Notes: generated by a model not told the origin, from the letters alone. A DNA stretch of 42,007 bases from Methylobacterium sp. GXS13 (GCF_001455965.1 NZ_LKKO01000052.1:1-42007), one strand, 5' to 3'; counted from the stretch's first letter, positions 7,356 through 15,898 are shown. Translations and numbers: made by a program.

Positions 7356-8393
7356 ATGACCGACGCCGCCCAAACAGATCCCAGCCCGTTCGACGATATC
7401 CGCAACCTGCTCAAGGCGATGCCGGGCCCCGACCGGGAGGCGCAGGAGGCGGTGGCCGCCCGGGACGCGACCCTGACCAAGCCGGCGGGATCGCTCGGAC
7501 GGCTGGAAGACCTCGTGTCCTGGCTGGCGGCCTGGCAGGGCAAGGCGCCGCCGAGCCTCGACCGGCCGCTGGTCTGCGTCTTCGCCGGCAGCCACGGGGT
7601 GACGCGCAAGGGCGTCTCGGCCTTCCCGGACGCGGTCAACCGCCAGATGCTCGACAATTTCGCCGCCGGCGGGGCGGCGATCAACCAGATCTGCGCCGCC
7701 TACGGGCTCGGGTTCAAGGTGTTCGACCTCGCCCTCGACATGCCGACCGGCGACATCACCGAGGGCCCGGCGCTGGACGAGCGCGCCACCGTGGCGACCA
7801 TGGCGTTCGGCATGGAGGCGGTGGCCGCCGGCATCGATTGCCTCGGCATCGGCGAGATGGGCATCGGCAACACCACGGTGGCGGCCGCCCTCTATGCCGC
7901 CCTGTTCGGCGGCGAGCCCGGCCACTGGGTCGGACGCGGCACCGGCGTGGATCAGGACGGCCTCGCCCGGAAAGTGGCGGCCGTGGAAGCGGCGCTCGCG
8001 CACCATGCCGGCCATCTCGGAGACCCGCTCCAAGTGCTCGCCCGGCTCGGCGGCCGCGAGATCGCCGCCATGGCGGGGGCGATCCTGGCCGCGCGCCTGC
8101 AGCGCATCCCGGTGGTGATCGACGGCTACGTCGCCACCGCGGCGGCGGCGCTTCTCCACGCCGCCGACCCGTCGGCCCTCGACCATTGCCTGGCCGGCCA
8201 CGGCGCCGCGGAGGGCGTCCACGCGGAGGTCCTGGAGCGGCTCGGCCTGGTGCCGCTGCTGGCGTTGGGGATGCGGCTCGGCGAGGGCTCGGGCGCCGGC
8301 ATGGCGATCGGCCTGCTCAAGGGCGCGCTCGCCTGCCACACCGGCATGGCGACCTTCGCGCAGGCGGGGGTTTCGGGCAAGAGCGGCGGGTAG
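7356..8393 (+). CDS. cobT: Nicotinate-nucleotide--dimethylbenzimidazole phosphoribosyltransferase CobT
   Basis: The 345-residue cytoplasmic enzyme transfers phosphoribose from nicotinate mononucleotide to dimethylbenzimidazole, giving alpha-ribazole phosphate for CobS. Family motifs are TKPAGSLGRLEDL near residue 50, FAGSHGVTRKGVSAFP, GEMGIGNTTVAAALYAALFG, and the C-terminal LGMRLGEGSGAGMA with the catalytic Glu (Glu310). The length is normal. It is divergent from cobS and followed by an inverted-repeat element at 8475-8597. An alternative name in alphaproteobacteria is cobU. Confidence 0.95.
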   Translation: MTDAAQTDPSPFDDIRNLLKAMPGPDREAQEAVAARDATLTKPAGSLGRLEDLVSWLAAWQGKAPPSLDRPLVCVFAGSHGVTRKGVSAFPDAVNRQMLDNFAAGGAAINQICAAYGLGFKVFDLALDMPTGDITEGPALDERATVATMAFGMEAVAAGIDCLGIGEMGIGNTTVAAALYAALFGGEPGHWVGRGTGVDQDGLARKVAAVEAALAHHAGHLGDPLQVLARLGGREIAAMAGAILAARLQRIPVVIDGYVATAAAALLHAADPSALDHCLAGHGAAEGVHAEVLERLGLVPLLALGMRLGEGSGAGMAIGLLKGALACHTGMATFAQAGVSGKSGG

Positions 8394-8474
8394 GCGCACG
8401 AGGCGCGTTTCGGTGCTATGATCCGGGCGAACCGATAACGGATCCGTCGATCCCGCGTCCCTCCCACCAGATCA

Positions 8475-8597
8475 CCTCGTCCTGAGGTGGCGCAGCGAAG
8501 CGGAGCCCTCGAAGGAGGGCTCCAGGACTCGCGGCGGTCCCTGGAGGGCTCCTTCGAGGCCCGTCGATCTCCGATCGCCGGGCACCTCAGGATGAGG
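8475..8597. repeat. Nested inverted repeat, REP-like intergenic element
   Basis: The outer arms are CCTCGTCCTGAGGTG (8475-8489) and CACCTCAGGATGAGG (8583-8597), complementary at 14 of 15 positions. Inside lie CCTCGAAGGAGGGCTCCAGG (8507-8526) and CCTGGAGGGCTCCTTCGAGG (8540-8559), complementary at 18 of 20. The first inner arm is itself nearly palindromic (GGAGCCCTCGAAGGAGGGCTCC). The RNA would fold into a long branched hairpin between cobT and queD. Elements with CCTCATCCTGAGG ends are a familiar kind of dispersed repeat in Rhizobiales. It may also end the cobT transcript. Confidence 0.75.
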
Positions 8598-8626
8598 GCG
8601 CGGGTGGGATCGCTACGAAAAAAACG

Positions 8627-8983
8627 ATGAACATCACCCAAGCCTTCACCTTCGAGGCGGCCCATCGGTTGCCGAACGTGCCCGCCACGCATCGCTGCCA
8701 CCGGATGCACGGGCATTCCTACCGGGTCGAGCTGACCGTCTCCGGGCCCGTGGATCCGCATACGGGCTGGGTGATCGACTTCTACGACATCGAATCGATC
8801 TTCGGCCCGCTCCTAGCCCGGCTCGACCACCATTGCCTCAACGAGATCGAGGGGTTGGAGAACCCGACCGCCGAGAACATCGCGGCCTGGATCTGGCATC
8901 GCCTGCGGCCGGACCTACCGGGGCTCGCCCGGGTGCGGGTCGCGGAGACGCCGATGTCCTGGGCCGAGTACGATGGCGACTGA
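8627..8983 (+). CDS. queD: 6-carboxy-5,6,7,8-tetrahydropterin synthase QueD
   Basis: The 118-residue protein makes 6-carboxytetrahydropterin from dihydroneopterin triphosphate, the second step toward preQ0 and queuosine. Zinc ligands are His13 (FEAAHRLP), His28 and His30 in CHRMHGHSY, with the catalytic Cys24 in the same motif. DFYDIE, LDHHCLNEIEGL and NPTAENIAAWIW also match QueD. It overlaps queC by 11 bases, so the pair is an operon. No strong ribosome-binding site is seen before the ATG, only an A-rich run (GAAAAAAACG). Confidence 0.95.
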   Translation: MNITQAFTFEAAHRLPNVPATHRCHRMHGHSYRVELTVSGPVDPHTGWVIDFYDIESIFGPLLARLDHHCLNEIEGLENPTAENIAAWIWHRLRPDLPGLARVRVAETPMSWAEYDGD

Positions 8984-9707
8984 CGCGGCGATCATCGGCG
9001 ACCGCTCGGCGCTGGTGCTGTTCTCCGGCGGCCAGGATTCTGCCACCTGCCTCGCCTGGGCGCTCGACCGGTTCGACCATGTCGAGACCCTAGGATTCGA
9101 TTACGGCCAGCGCCACCGGGTCGAGCTCGAGCGCCGGGCGGTGCTGCGCGCCGGCATGGGCCACGTCCAGCCGGCCTGGGTCTCGCGCCTCGGCGAGGAC
9201 CACACCGTCGCCCTCGATGCCCTCGGCCAGATCTCCGAGACGGCGCTGACCCGGGATGCCGAGATCGGGTTCGAGGCGTCGGGCTTGCCCAACACCTTCG
9301 TGCCCGGCCGCAACCTCGTCTTCCTGACCTTCGCGGCGGCGCTCGCCTATCGGCGCGGGATCCGGCACGTGGTCGGCGGCATGTGCGAGACCGATTATTC
9401 CGGCTATCCGGATTGCCGGGACGACACGATCAAGGCGCTGCAGGTCGCGCTCAACCTCGGCATGGAGCGCCGGTTCGTGCTGCACACGCCGCTGATGTCG
9501 CTCGACAAGGCGCAGACCTGGGGCCTCGCCGAGACCCTGGGCGGCCCGCCGCTGGTCGAGCTGATCGTGGAGGACAGCCACACCTGCTACCTCGGCGAGC
9601 GCGGCGCGCGCCACGCCTGGGGCTATGGCTGCGGCACCTGCCCGGCCTGCCGGCTGCGGGCGGACGGGTTCGCGCGGTACGGCACGGGTGGTGAGATCGG
9701 GGCTTGA
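8973..9707 (+). CDS. queC: 7-cyano-7-deazaguanine synthase QueC
   Basis: The 244-residue enzyme converts 7-carboxy-7-deazaguanine to preQ0 using ATP and ammonia. The PP-loop SGGQDSATC (residues 18-26) binds ATP. DYGQRHRVEL, FVPGRNLVFL and GMCETDYSGYPDCRD are family motifs. The C-terminal zinc site is Cys205, Cys220, Cys223 and Cys226 (CYLGER, then GCGTCPACRLRADGF). It starts inside the end of queD. queE is not in the window. Confidence 0.96.
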   Translation: MATDAAIIGDRSALVLFSGGQDSATCLAWALDRFDHVETLGFDYGQRHRVELERRAVLRAGMGHVQPAWVSRLGEDHTVALDALGQISETALTRDAEIGFEASGLPNTFVPGRNLVFLTFAAALAYRRGIRHVVGGMCETDYSGYPDCRDDTIKALQVALNLGMERRFVLHTPLMSLDKAQTWGLAETLGGPPLVELIVEDSHTCYLGERGARHAWGYGCGTCPACRLRADGFARYGTGGEIGA

Positions 9708-10155
9708 CGCCCATCGACAGGTCGTGAGGTGGCTGATTCCGACCCCTCACAGACCCTCGGGAAATCCGCCTCTCGGCAGCTGGATGGACGATGCCCTACA
9801 ACCGCTGGAGGTGGTCTTTCGACTGTCTGCCTACGCGCGGCCATGCGTCGAAATGGACGTCGTTCCCCCTCCCGCTCATGACCGATGCCGAGCATACCGA
9901 CGATTGTCCAAGCTTCCCGAAAGCAGCCATCAGAAGACGGATCCAAAGGGCACGCGCGGCCTGCTAAACGTAGCCGGTCATCCGGCACTACGAGCACGGT
10001 TGCGCATCGGCTCGGCCACTGATGAGATCGCGCGCTCCCCACCGTAACCAGATCGAAGCGCGTCCGAGCGGACCGCGACCTTACGGGAAAGACCGGGCAA
10101 GGAATGGGGACTACCGATCCGGGCGTTTGGTACGAAGCCTCGTCGAGGTGACCGT
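9708..10155. other. Gene-free stretch of lower GC content
   Basis: No frame here has convincing codon use or a recognisable product. The composition is less GC-rich than the queC side, and it leads into the lower-GC AraC gene, which suggests acquired or decaying DNA. No transposase remnant or repeat was recognised. Confidence 0.4.
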
Positions 10156-11115
10156 CTACTGGGCGCTCACCAGGGCCGCGTGGCGATACTCGGTGGGAGC
10201 TGTGCCGAAACACGCTTTGAACCGGCGGGAGAAGTGGGCTTGGCTGGCGAACCCGCAGCCGTAAGCCAGGGTGCCGATTGGCAAGTGGACGTAGCCTGGA
10301 TCAGCCAAGCGCTTGGCTGCGGCCTCGAGCCGGCGCTGCCAGATCCAGTCGGAGATGTGCTGGCCGCGCTCTTGGAACAGCTCCTGAAGCCGACGTAGCG
10401 ACACCCCCACCGCCGCAGCGAGTTTCGGCGGATCGAGGGTCGGGTCGGCGAGGTTGGCCTCGACGAACGCTTTGGCGCGCTGGACGACGACGGTACCGTG
10501 CAGCGGCCTGGGTACCTCCTTGGCCATCTGCTCAGCGATGCTGGCCACGATCAGATCGACGCCGATCGAGGCCATGCGATCCGCACTGGCGGGTGAAAGC
10601 CCAGGGCCCACGCGGATCAATTCTCGGAAAAATGCTCGTGCCAGTGAGGTTGACGCAAGCTCCGCCCTTGCTGGGAGGGCCGTGTACAGCTGTGTCGGGC
10701 CGAGCACGCGCTCTAAGTACTCCCGCGGTATATCCATCGATATGGCTTGTGAGCCTGCGCTCGTGGTTAGCACACCCGGCCGCTTATCCAGGATATAGAG
10801 ATCGCCAGGACTCAGCACGGCTTCGCGACCGTCCTGTAAGCTGCTCGACGTGCCCGAGAGCTTGAACGCCGCCGTGACCATGCCTTCTCGGCCATGACGC
10901 CAGGCTCCGAACTTCCTGAACTCGGTGCGTAGAGCGCTTTGCGACATGCGCAAGATATTGAGAGCACCAACAGTGCTGCTCTCCACCCTGGCCATAAACG
11001 GTTCATCATCGACTCGCTGCAGGTCAAGGTTTGCTTCCTGAGCGTCGAGCACGTCATGCCAGCGCTGGAAGCTGTCCCGTGGATGCAGGCCGTCAGTTGT
11101 AAATACCGGTTTCAT
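10156..11115 (-). CDS. AraC-family transcriptional regulator (copy 1)
   Basis: The 319-residue product has an N-terminal AraC-binding-like sensor domain (about residues 1-190) and a C-terminal double helix-turn-helix: VSLRRLQELFQERGQHIS, then the second helix pair ending GCGFASQAHFSRRFK. Start ATG 11115 (MKPVFTTDGLHPRDSF) was chosen because it aligns with MQTIFSTDEVRPKDRF of the paralogue at 22185-23156. An ATG at 11151 would add 12 residues. The gene lies alone in a low-GC, gene-poor patch, and its codon use is visibly less GC-biased than its neighbours, which suggests horizontal transfer. The effector and targets are unknown. Confidence 0.88.
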   Translation of the reverse strand: MKPVFTTDGLHPRDSFQRWHDVLDAQEANLDLQRVDDEPFMARVESSTVGALNILRMSQSALRTEFRKFGAWRHGREGMVTAAFKLSGTSSSLQDGREAVLSPGDLYILDKRPGVLTTSAGSQAISMDIPREYLERVLGPTQLYTALPARAELASTSLARAFFRELIRVGPGLSPASADRMASIGVDLIVASIAEQMAKEVPRPLHGTVVVQRAKAFVEANLADPTLDPPKLAAAVGVSLRRLQELFQERGQHISDWIWQRRLEAAAKRLADPGYVHLPIGTLAYGCGFASQAHFSRRFKACFGTAPTEYRHAALVSAQ

Positions 11116-11704
11116 CGCATCGACGTCAGCAACCGACTTGTCGGCAGACAAGTACGCCCTCTATCCGTAACAACCGATGATTGCAAGTCGTGAGAAATAT
11201 ACCTGAGATTGTTGAAACAGGTCGCGATGCCGCTTGGGGAATTAATGTCCAATCGATCAAGTCTGACTGCTGTTCGAGACTTCGCAGAACCATGAACTCG
11301 AACACGCATTCGTGAAGGTCGGTCAGGTGTATTCCTGGGTCGTGCGAGTCAGGTGGCAACGTCCGCTTCGATCCATCGCCACTTGGGAGCGGACAATCGC
11401 GAAGCTATCCCGATCCACCTATGGGCGGCGGCCGTCGTATGACCGCTACTGGACAGTACTGATACATATCTGAATGCTTGACATGTGCCTAAAGCGGTAC
11501 GTCCGCTTCGGGACGACAGGCTGGAGTCCGCCCCCCACCCTTCTCGGGCAGCACCAAAATCAAGCGGATTGCCTTCAGACCGTGCCGGAACACGACGGAT
11601 CAGGAGCTTTTCGGCGCGGGTGTGCCCGAGCCGATCGCAACCGAAGCGTTAAGGGACGCTCCTCGGCGCGCGGATCGGCCACCGGGCAGAGGGCCGTTTC
11701 CGCC
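11116..11704. other. Gene-free stretch between AraC and TetR regulator genes
   Basis: The left half is relatively AT-rich and would hold the promoter of the AraC gene. The right half carries nothing recognisable. Short open frames exist but none has a ribosome-binding site or family resemblance. Confidence 0.4.
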
Positions 11705-12268
11705 TCAGGCCTTGAGCCCCTCGACCAGTACGGCCAGCGTATCCGCGAAGGCCGCGGGGCTCGCGAACAGCCGCTCCATCAGCAGCGCCCCCTCCAGGGT
11801 GGCGATGACGTAGCGGGCGAGCACCGCGGGCTCCAAGCCGGACCGCACGCTGCCGTCGGCTTGGCCCGCGCGCAGCACCGCCTCCAGCCAGGCGAGATGC
11901 CCTTCGAAGAACGTCGCGATGTCGCCGCGCAGGCGCTCCGGCAGGGCCTCGCCCTCGATGGCGAGCGCCGCGCACAGGCAGCCGAGCCCCTGCTCGACGC
12001 CGCCGAGATAGAGCTGTCCATAGGCCGCGATCCGCCCCGGGCCGTCCGGCACGTCCGCGCGGATCGCCGCCAGGGCGGCGTCGTAGCGGTCGGCATAGGC
12101 GACCACCAGGGTTGCGCCGAGATCGACCTTGGTGGGGAAATGGTGATGGATGCTCGCCTTGCGGATGCCCACCGCCTCGGCGAGGTCGGCGTAGCTGAAC
12201 CCGGCAAAGCCGCGCCCCCGGACCAGGGTCTCGGCCTGACTCAGCAACTCGGCGCGGGTGTCTCGCAT
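11705..12268 (-). CDS. TetR/AcrR-family transcriptional regulator
   Basis: The 187-residue protein has an N-terminal TetR helix-turn-helix (GFAGFSYADLAEAVGIRKAS, then IHHHFPTKVDL, residues about 20-50) and a ligand-binding C-terminal domain of normal size. It is divergent from the metallo-beta-lactamase-fold gene at 12477. The 208-base gap contains an inverted repeat at 12358-12373 that is a reasonable operator. It is therefore likely to control the three-gene quinoprotein-associated module and perhaps itself. The ligand is unknown. Confidence 0.9.
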   Translation of the reverse strand: MRDTRAELLSQAETLVRGRGFAGFSYADLAEAVGIRKASIHHHFPTKVDLGATLVVAYADRYDAALAAIRADVPDGPGRIAAYGQLYLGGVEQGLGCLCAALAIEGEALPERLRGDIATFFEGHLAWLEAVLRAGQADGSVRSGLEPAVLARYVIATLEGALLMERLFASPAAFADTLAVLVEGLKA

Positions 12269-12357
12269 CGCTCGGACATGGTCTCTCTGGGATCGCGCGA
12301 ACGTGTGACCGCCCGGCGCCCGTTTCCCAACATGCCACTTGACCGCCCAAAGATCTA

Positions 12358-12373
12358 CCTACTTAATGGTAGG
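12358..12373. promoter_or_regulatory. Inverted repeat in TetR / quinoprotein-module promoter region
   Basis: CCTAC (12358-12362) and GTAGG (12369-12373) form a perfect inverted repeat around TTAATG, in an AT-richer spot between the divergent genes. The position and symmetry suit a TetR-family operator. This is inference from context. Confidence 0.5.
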
Positions 12374-12476
12374 CAATGAGAGGCCCTCCCAATCCGCCCG
12401 CTGCGGTCTCGTGCGCGGCGGAAAACGCCCGGCCATCGGTTGTTTGGGGAGAGGCTCACAACAGGGAGGTTCTGGC

Positions 12477-13448
12477 ATGACGGCATCCGCCGTCCATTCA
12501 GGGGAAACCGCCGTCACGGGCCGGACCCTGTCGCGGCGTCGCGCCCTGTTCGCTGGCCTCTGCCTGTGCTGCATGCCGACCCTTGGCCGCGCCGCCGAGT
12601 CCTTCACGCTGGACGAGGTCGGCCCGGGCATCTTCGTGCGCAAGGGACTGATCGCCGACGCTACCGCCGACAATGTCGACGCCATTGCCAATATCGGCTT
12701 CCTCATCGGCCGGGACGGCGTGCTCGTCACCGAGACCGGCGGCAGCCTCGCGGACGGCCAGTGGCTGCGGGCCGAGATCGCCAAGCGTACGCCCAAGCCG
12801 ATCACCCATGTGGTGCTGACCCATGTCCACCCGGACCACGTCTTCGGGGCCGGGGCCTTCGTGCAGGACAAGCCGGTCTTCATCGGCCACGCCAAGCTCG
12901 CAGAGGCGTTGGGCGCGCGGGGGGAGTTCTACCGCAAGCGCCTCGTCGAGCTGCTTGGCGAAGACCGCACCGGGCCGGTGGTCTATCCGACGATGAGCGT
13001 CGCCGACACCGCCGCCATCGACCTCGGTGATCGCCGCCTGACCTTCACGGCGCACGGTCCGGCCCATACCACCTGCGACCTGTCGATGCGCGATTCAGGC
13101 AGCGGCCTGCTCTTCCCCGCCGACCTGCTGTTCGTGAACCGGATCCCGTCGCTCGACGGCAGCCTTGGGGGCTGGCTGACGGAAATCGAGCGGCTGAAGG
13201 CCATGGGCGCAACCCGGGCGGTGCCGGGCCACGGGCCGGTTGCGGTCGAGCTCGCCCCGGCACTCGCCGACCTCTCCGGCTACCTGACGGCTTTGCGCGA
13301 CGGCACCCGCACCGCGATCGCCAAGGATGTCCCGATCGAGAAGGCCGTGGCCAGCGTCGCCCAGGATCAGCGCGACAGGTGGGCTTTGTTCGACACTTAT
13401 AACGGCCGCAATGTCACCGTGGCCTATCAAGAACTTGAGTGGGAATAG
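12477..13448 (+). CDS. Quinoprotein relay system zinc metallohydrolase (MBL fold)
   Basis: The 323-residue protein begins with a twin-arginine signal (SRRRALFAGLCLCCMPTLGRA), so it is exported folded to the periplasm. The metallo-beta-lactamase motif THVHPDH (His116, His118, Asp120, His121), the later zinc ligands GPAHTTCD and PGHGP, and the FVRKG start match the group named quinoprotein relay system zinc metallohydrolase (TIGR04559-like). Its catalytic role is not established. The ATG has a strong site AGGGAGG 8 bases upstream. A SoxYZ-like carrier and a CXXCW protein follow on the same strand. These families co-occur with PQQ-dependent alcohol dehydrogenases, but no such dehydrogenase gene is visible here. 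Confidence 0.85.
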   Translation: MTASAVHSGETAVTGRTLSRRRALFAGLCLCCMPTLGRAAESFTLDEVGPGIFVRKGLIADATADNVDAIANIGFLIGRDGVLVTETGGSLADGQWLRAEIAKRTPKPITHVVLTHVHPDHVFGAGAFVQDKPVFIGHAKLAEALGARGEFYRKRLVELLGEDRTGPVVYPTMSVADTAAIDLGDRRLTFTAHGPAHTTCDLSMRDSGSGLLFPADLLFVNRIPSLDGSLGGWLTEIERLKAMGATRAVPGHGPVAVELAPALADLSGYLTALRDGTRTAIAKDVPIEKAVASVAQDQRDRWALFDTYNGRNVTVAYQELEWE

Positions 13449-13489
13449 ACTTTCGAGCCTCCATATTAAAATCAAACGGGAGAAACGCC

Positions 13490-14308
13490 ATGACGCTCAA
13501 GATTGCCCCGACGGCAGCGCTCGCCCTCGTCCTCGCAACGACCGCCCTGGCGGGTCCCGCCCGGGCCGCCGGCGCTTCGGACACCGAACAGGAGCGGACC
13601 GCGCGCTGGCAGGAGATCGCCAAGTCGATCTTCGGCGACCGCACCATCGAAAAGACGGACAGCCTGGTGAAGATCGACGCGCCGGCCCGGGCACTCGACG
13701 CCGCCCTGGTGCCGATCACCCTGACGATGCCCGAGGACGGGCAGATCAAGGCGGTCTCGCTGATCATCGACGACAACCCGGCGCCCTACGCCGCCCGGTT
13801 CGAGTTCGGCCCGGCCGCCGACCCGGCGGAGCTCAAGCTGCGGGTGCGGGTCAACAACTACACCGACATGCATGCCGTGGTGGAGACCCAGGACGGCAAG
13901 CTCTACGAGGCCAAGCAGTTCGTGAAGGCGTCCGGCGGCTGCTCGGCCCCGATGGGCATGAGCGACGAGGAGGCCATGAAGGGCATGGGCGACATGCGCA
14001 TGAAGTTCGCCGAGACCCACCCGGGCAAGCCCGTGGAGGCGACGCTGATGATCCGCCACCCGAACTTTTCCGGGATGCAGATGAACCAGGTCACCCGCGA
14101 CTACACGCCGGCCCGCTACATCGACAAGCTCACCGTCTCGGCGGGCGACAAGACGGTCTTCACCATGACGGGGGACATCTCGATCGCGTCGAACCCGGTG
14201 ATCAACTTCGCCTTCAAACCGGACGGCAAGCCGCTCCGGGTCGCGGCGAGCGACAATGCCGGCGGCAGCTGGCAGCACAGCTTCACCCCGCCGAGCCCGA
14301 CGAACTGA
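13490..14308 (+). CDS. Quinoprotein dehydrogenase-associated SoxYZ-like carrier protein
   Basis: The 272-residue product has a cleavable signal peptide (residues 1-27, ending ARAAG). A SoxY-like half is joined to a SoxZ-like half (RHPNFSGMQMNQ, PARYIDKLTV). In SoxYZ the carrier cysteine lies in a GGC motif. Here KASGGCSAP places Cys151 at the junction. The family (TIGR04557-like) is found beside PQQ-dependent dehydrogenases in methylotrophs, and the substrate it carries is unknown. The start at 13490 is supported by the signal peptide and a GGGAG site upstream. It ends two bases before the next gene, so the two are certainly co-transcribed. Confidence 0.88.
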   Translation: MTLKIAPTAALALVLATTALAGPARAAGASDTEQERTARWQEIAKSIFGDRTIEKTDSLVKIDAPARALDAALVPITLTMPEDGQIKAVSLIIDDNPAPYAARFEFGPAADPAELKLRVRVNNYTDMHAVVETQDGKLYEAKQFVKASGGCSAPMGMSDEEAMKGMGDMRMKFAETHPGKPVEATLMIRHPNFSGMQMNQVTRDYTPARYIDKLTVSAGDKTVFTMTGDISIASNPVINFAFKPDGKPLRVAASDNAGGSWQHSFTPPSPTN

Positions 14309-14310
14309 CC

Positions 14311-14907
14311 ATGGCGCGCCTGATCCTGATCGGGCGGCTCGCGGCGGCGTTGGCCGCTCTCGGCTGCCTCGCCGCCGCCCGCGCCGCCCACCCCGTCAAC
14401 GTGCCCGAGCCGGAGGGGCTCTATGCCGGCCCGCCCAAGGGCTACACCCCGCAGACGCTGAAAGGCGCCGCGGTGATCGACGCCGAAAAACTCGCCGCCC
14501 TGATGGCCGGGCCGGACAAGCCGGTGCTGATCGATGTGGCCGCACCGGACCGCAAGCCGTCGAACTTCCCCGCCGGCCGGCTCTGGCTGCCGGTGCATCC
14601 TTCGATCCCCGGTTCGGTCTGGATGCCGGAAGCCGGGGCCGAGCCCCTGGCGCCGGAGCGTGAGAGCCTGTTCTACGCCCGGGTCGCCGAGCTGACCGGC
14701 GGCGACCGGGCGAAGCCCGTCGTGGTGTTCTGCCACGTCGAGTGCTGGGGCAGCTGGAACGCGGCCAAGCGTCTGGTCCGCAAGGGCTATACCGGCGTCC
14801 GCTGGTTCCCCGAGGGCGTCGAGGGCTGGCAGGAGACGCACGAGACCACGGCCCTGCGCGAGGATCCCGCGTGGAAGGCGGGGGCCGAACCGCAGGCGGG
14901 GCGCTGA
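14311..14907 (+). CDS. PQQ-dependent catabolism-associated CXXCW motif protein (rhodanese-like)
   Basis: The 198-residue product carries a signal peptide (residues 1-25, ARAAH) and a rhodanese-like domain with the motif CHVECWGSWNAAKR (Cys141, Cys145, Trp146). This marks the PQQ-associated CXXCW family (TIGR03865-like). It probably handles sulfur or thiols in the periplasm together with the SoxYZ-like carrier encoded two bases upstream. The exact reaction is unknown. The start follows immediately after the carrier stop codon, fitting translational coupling. It is the last gene of the module and is followed by an inverted repeat at 14993-15022. Confidence 0.88.
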   Translation: MARLILIGRLAAALAALGCLAAARAAHPVNVPEPEGLYAGPPKGYTPQTLKGAAVIDAEKLAALMAGPDKPVLIDVAAPDRKPSNFPAGRLWLPVHPSIPGSVWMPEAGAEPLAPERESLFYARVAELTGGDRAKPVVVFCHVECWGSWNAAKRLVRKGYTGVRWFPEGVEGWQETHETTALREDPAWKAGAEPQAGR

Positions 14908-14992
14908 CCCGCGGGGCGGGGCGGTGTATGAGGGCCGCCGAGCGAGATGGGGCGTGCCCCGTCTCCTGTATGGGCTGAGTGAAGCACGCGCG

Positions 14993-15022
14993 TTTCCCTC
15001 CCCCCTTTGCGGGGGAGGGAAA
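14993..15022. repeat. Short GC-rich hairpin repeat before panB
   Basis: TTTCCCTCCCCC (14993-15004) pairs perfectly with GGGGGAGGGAAA (15011-15022). The same CCCTCCCCC / GGGGGAGGG hairpin recurs at 18161-18214 and 18278-18333, so it is a dispersed intergenic element. Here it may also separate the CXXCW gene from panB. Confidence 0.65.
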
Positions 15023-15079
15023 ACCGTGGTGTTTCGGGCGCCATCCGCCGACCCCGATGAGCCCAAAGAGGTCTGAACC

Positions 15080-15898
15080 ATGTCGCAGGTCGTGCAGTCC
15101 CGCCGGCTCCGAGCCATCGACATCGGCAAGCGCAAGGCCGAGGGGCGCAAGATCATCGCGCTCACCGCCTACCATGCCCACACCGCCGGCATCGTCGATC
15201 CCTATTGCGACTTCATCCTGGTGGGCGATTCGCTCGGCATGGTGATGCACGGGATGGAATCGACCATCCCCGTGACCCTGGAGATGATGATCCTGCAGGC
15301 GCAGGCGGTGATCCGCGGCACCGCGAAGGCACTGGTGGTGGTCGACATGCCGTTCGGCTCCTACGAGGCGAGCCGGGAGCAAGCCTTCCTCAACGCCTCC
15401 CGGGTGCTCAAGGAGACCGGGGCCGGGGCGATCAAGATGGAGGGGGGGGCCCATTTCGCCGAGACGGTGGCCTTCCTGGTCCAGCGCGGCGTACCGGTGG
15501 TGGGCCATATCGGCCTCACCCCGCAGGCGGTGAACACGATGGGCGGGTTCAAGGTCCAGGGCCGGGCGCCGGACGACGAGCGCCGCCTCCTGGAGGACGC
15601 GCGGGCGATCTCCGAGGCCGGCGCCTTCGCGATCGTGCTGGAGGGCATCGTCGAGCCGGTGGCGCGGGCGATCGCGACGTCGCCCCAGGTCACCGCCGCC
15701 ACGATCGGCATCGGCGCCTCGGCGGTCTGCGACGGGCAGATCCTGGTGCTGGAAGACATGCTCGGCCTCTCCGAGAAGACGCCGAAATTCGTGCGCCAGT
15801 TCGGGTCGCTGCGGGGCCATATCGAGGACGCCGTGAAGGCCTACGCGGACGAGGTGCGGGCCGGGCGGTTCCCCGCCGACGATCACACCTACGGGTAG
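15080..15898 (+). CDS. panB: 3-methyl-2-oxobutanoate hydroxymethyltransferase PanB
   Basis: The 272-residue cytoplasmic enzyme transfers a hydroxymethyl group from methylenetetrahydrofolate to ketoisovalerate, making ketopantoate for pantothenate and coenzyme A. Motifs include ALTAYHAHTA, the metal-binding VGDSLGMVMHG (Asp50), DMPFGSYEAS, GAIKMEGG, HIGLTPQAVN and IGIGAS. Length is normal. It stands alone, and panC is not in the window. It ends 9 bases before the stop of the convergent LysR gene. Confidence 0.96.
   Translation: MSQVVQSRRLRAIDIGKRKAEGRKIIALTAYHAHTAGIVDPYCDFILVGDSLGMVMHGMESTIPVTLEMMILQAQAVIRGTAKALVVVDMPFGSYEASREQAFLNASRVLKETGAGAIKMEGGAHFAETVAFLVQRGVPVVGHIGLTPQAVNTMGGFKVQGRAPDDERRLLEDARAISEAGAFAIVLEGIVEPVARAIATSPQVTAATIGIGASAVCDGQILVLEDMLGLSEKTPKFVRQFGSLRGHIEDAVKAYADEVRAGRFPADDHTYG

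Noticed and set aside
8394..8626. PreQ1 riboswitch before queD
   Set aside because: The space is filled by a dispersed inverted repeat, and no compact preQ1 aptamer pattern was visible.
9791..9970. Short plus-strand frame starting MPYNRWRWSFDC
   Set aside because: No ribosome-binding site and no recognisable family. It lies in a low-GC, gene-poor patch where short frames occur by chance.
14396..15886. Long minus-strand open frame over the CXXCW and panB genes
   Set aside because: The product is rich in Arg, His, Asp and Gly with no motifs. panB on the plus strand is certain.
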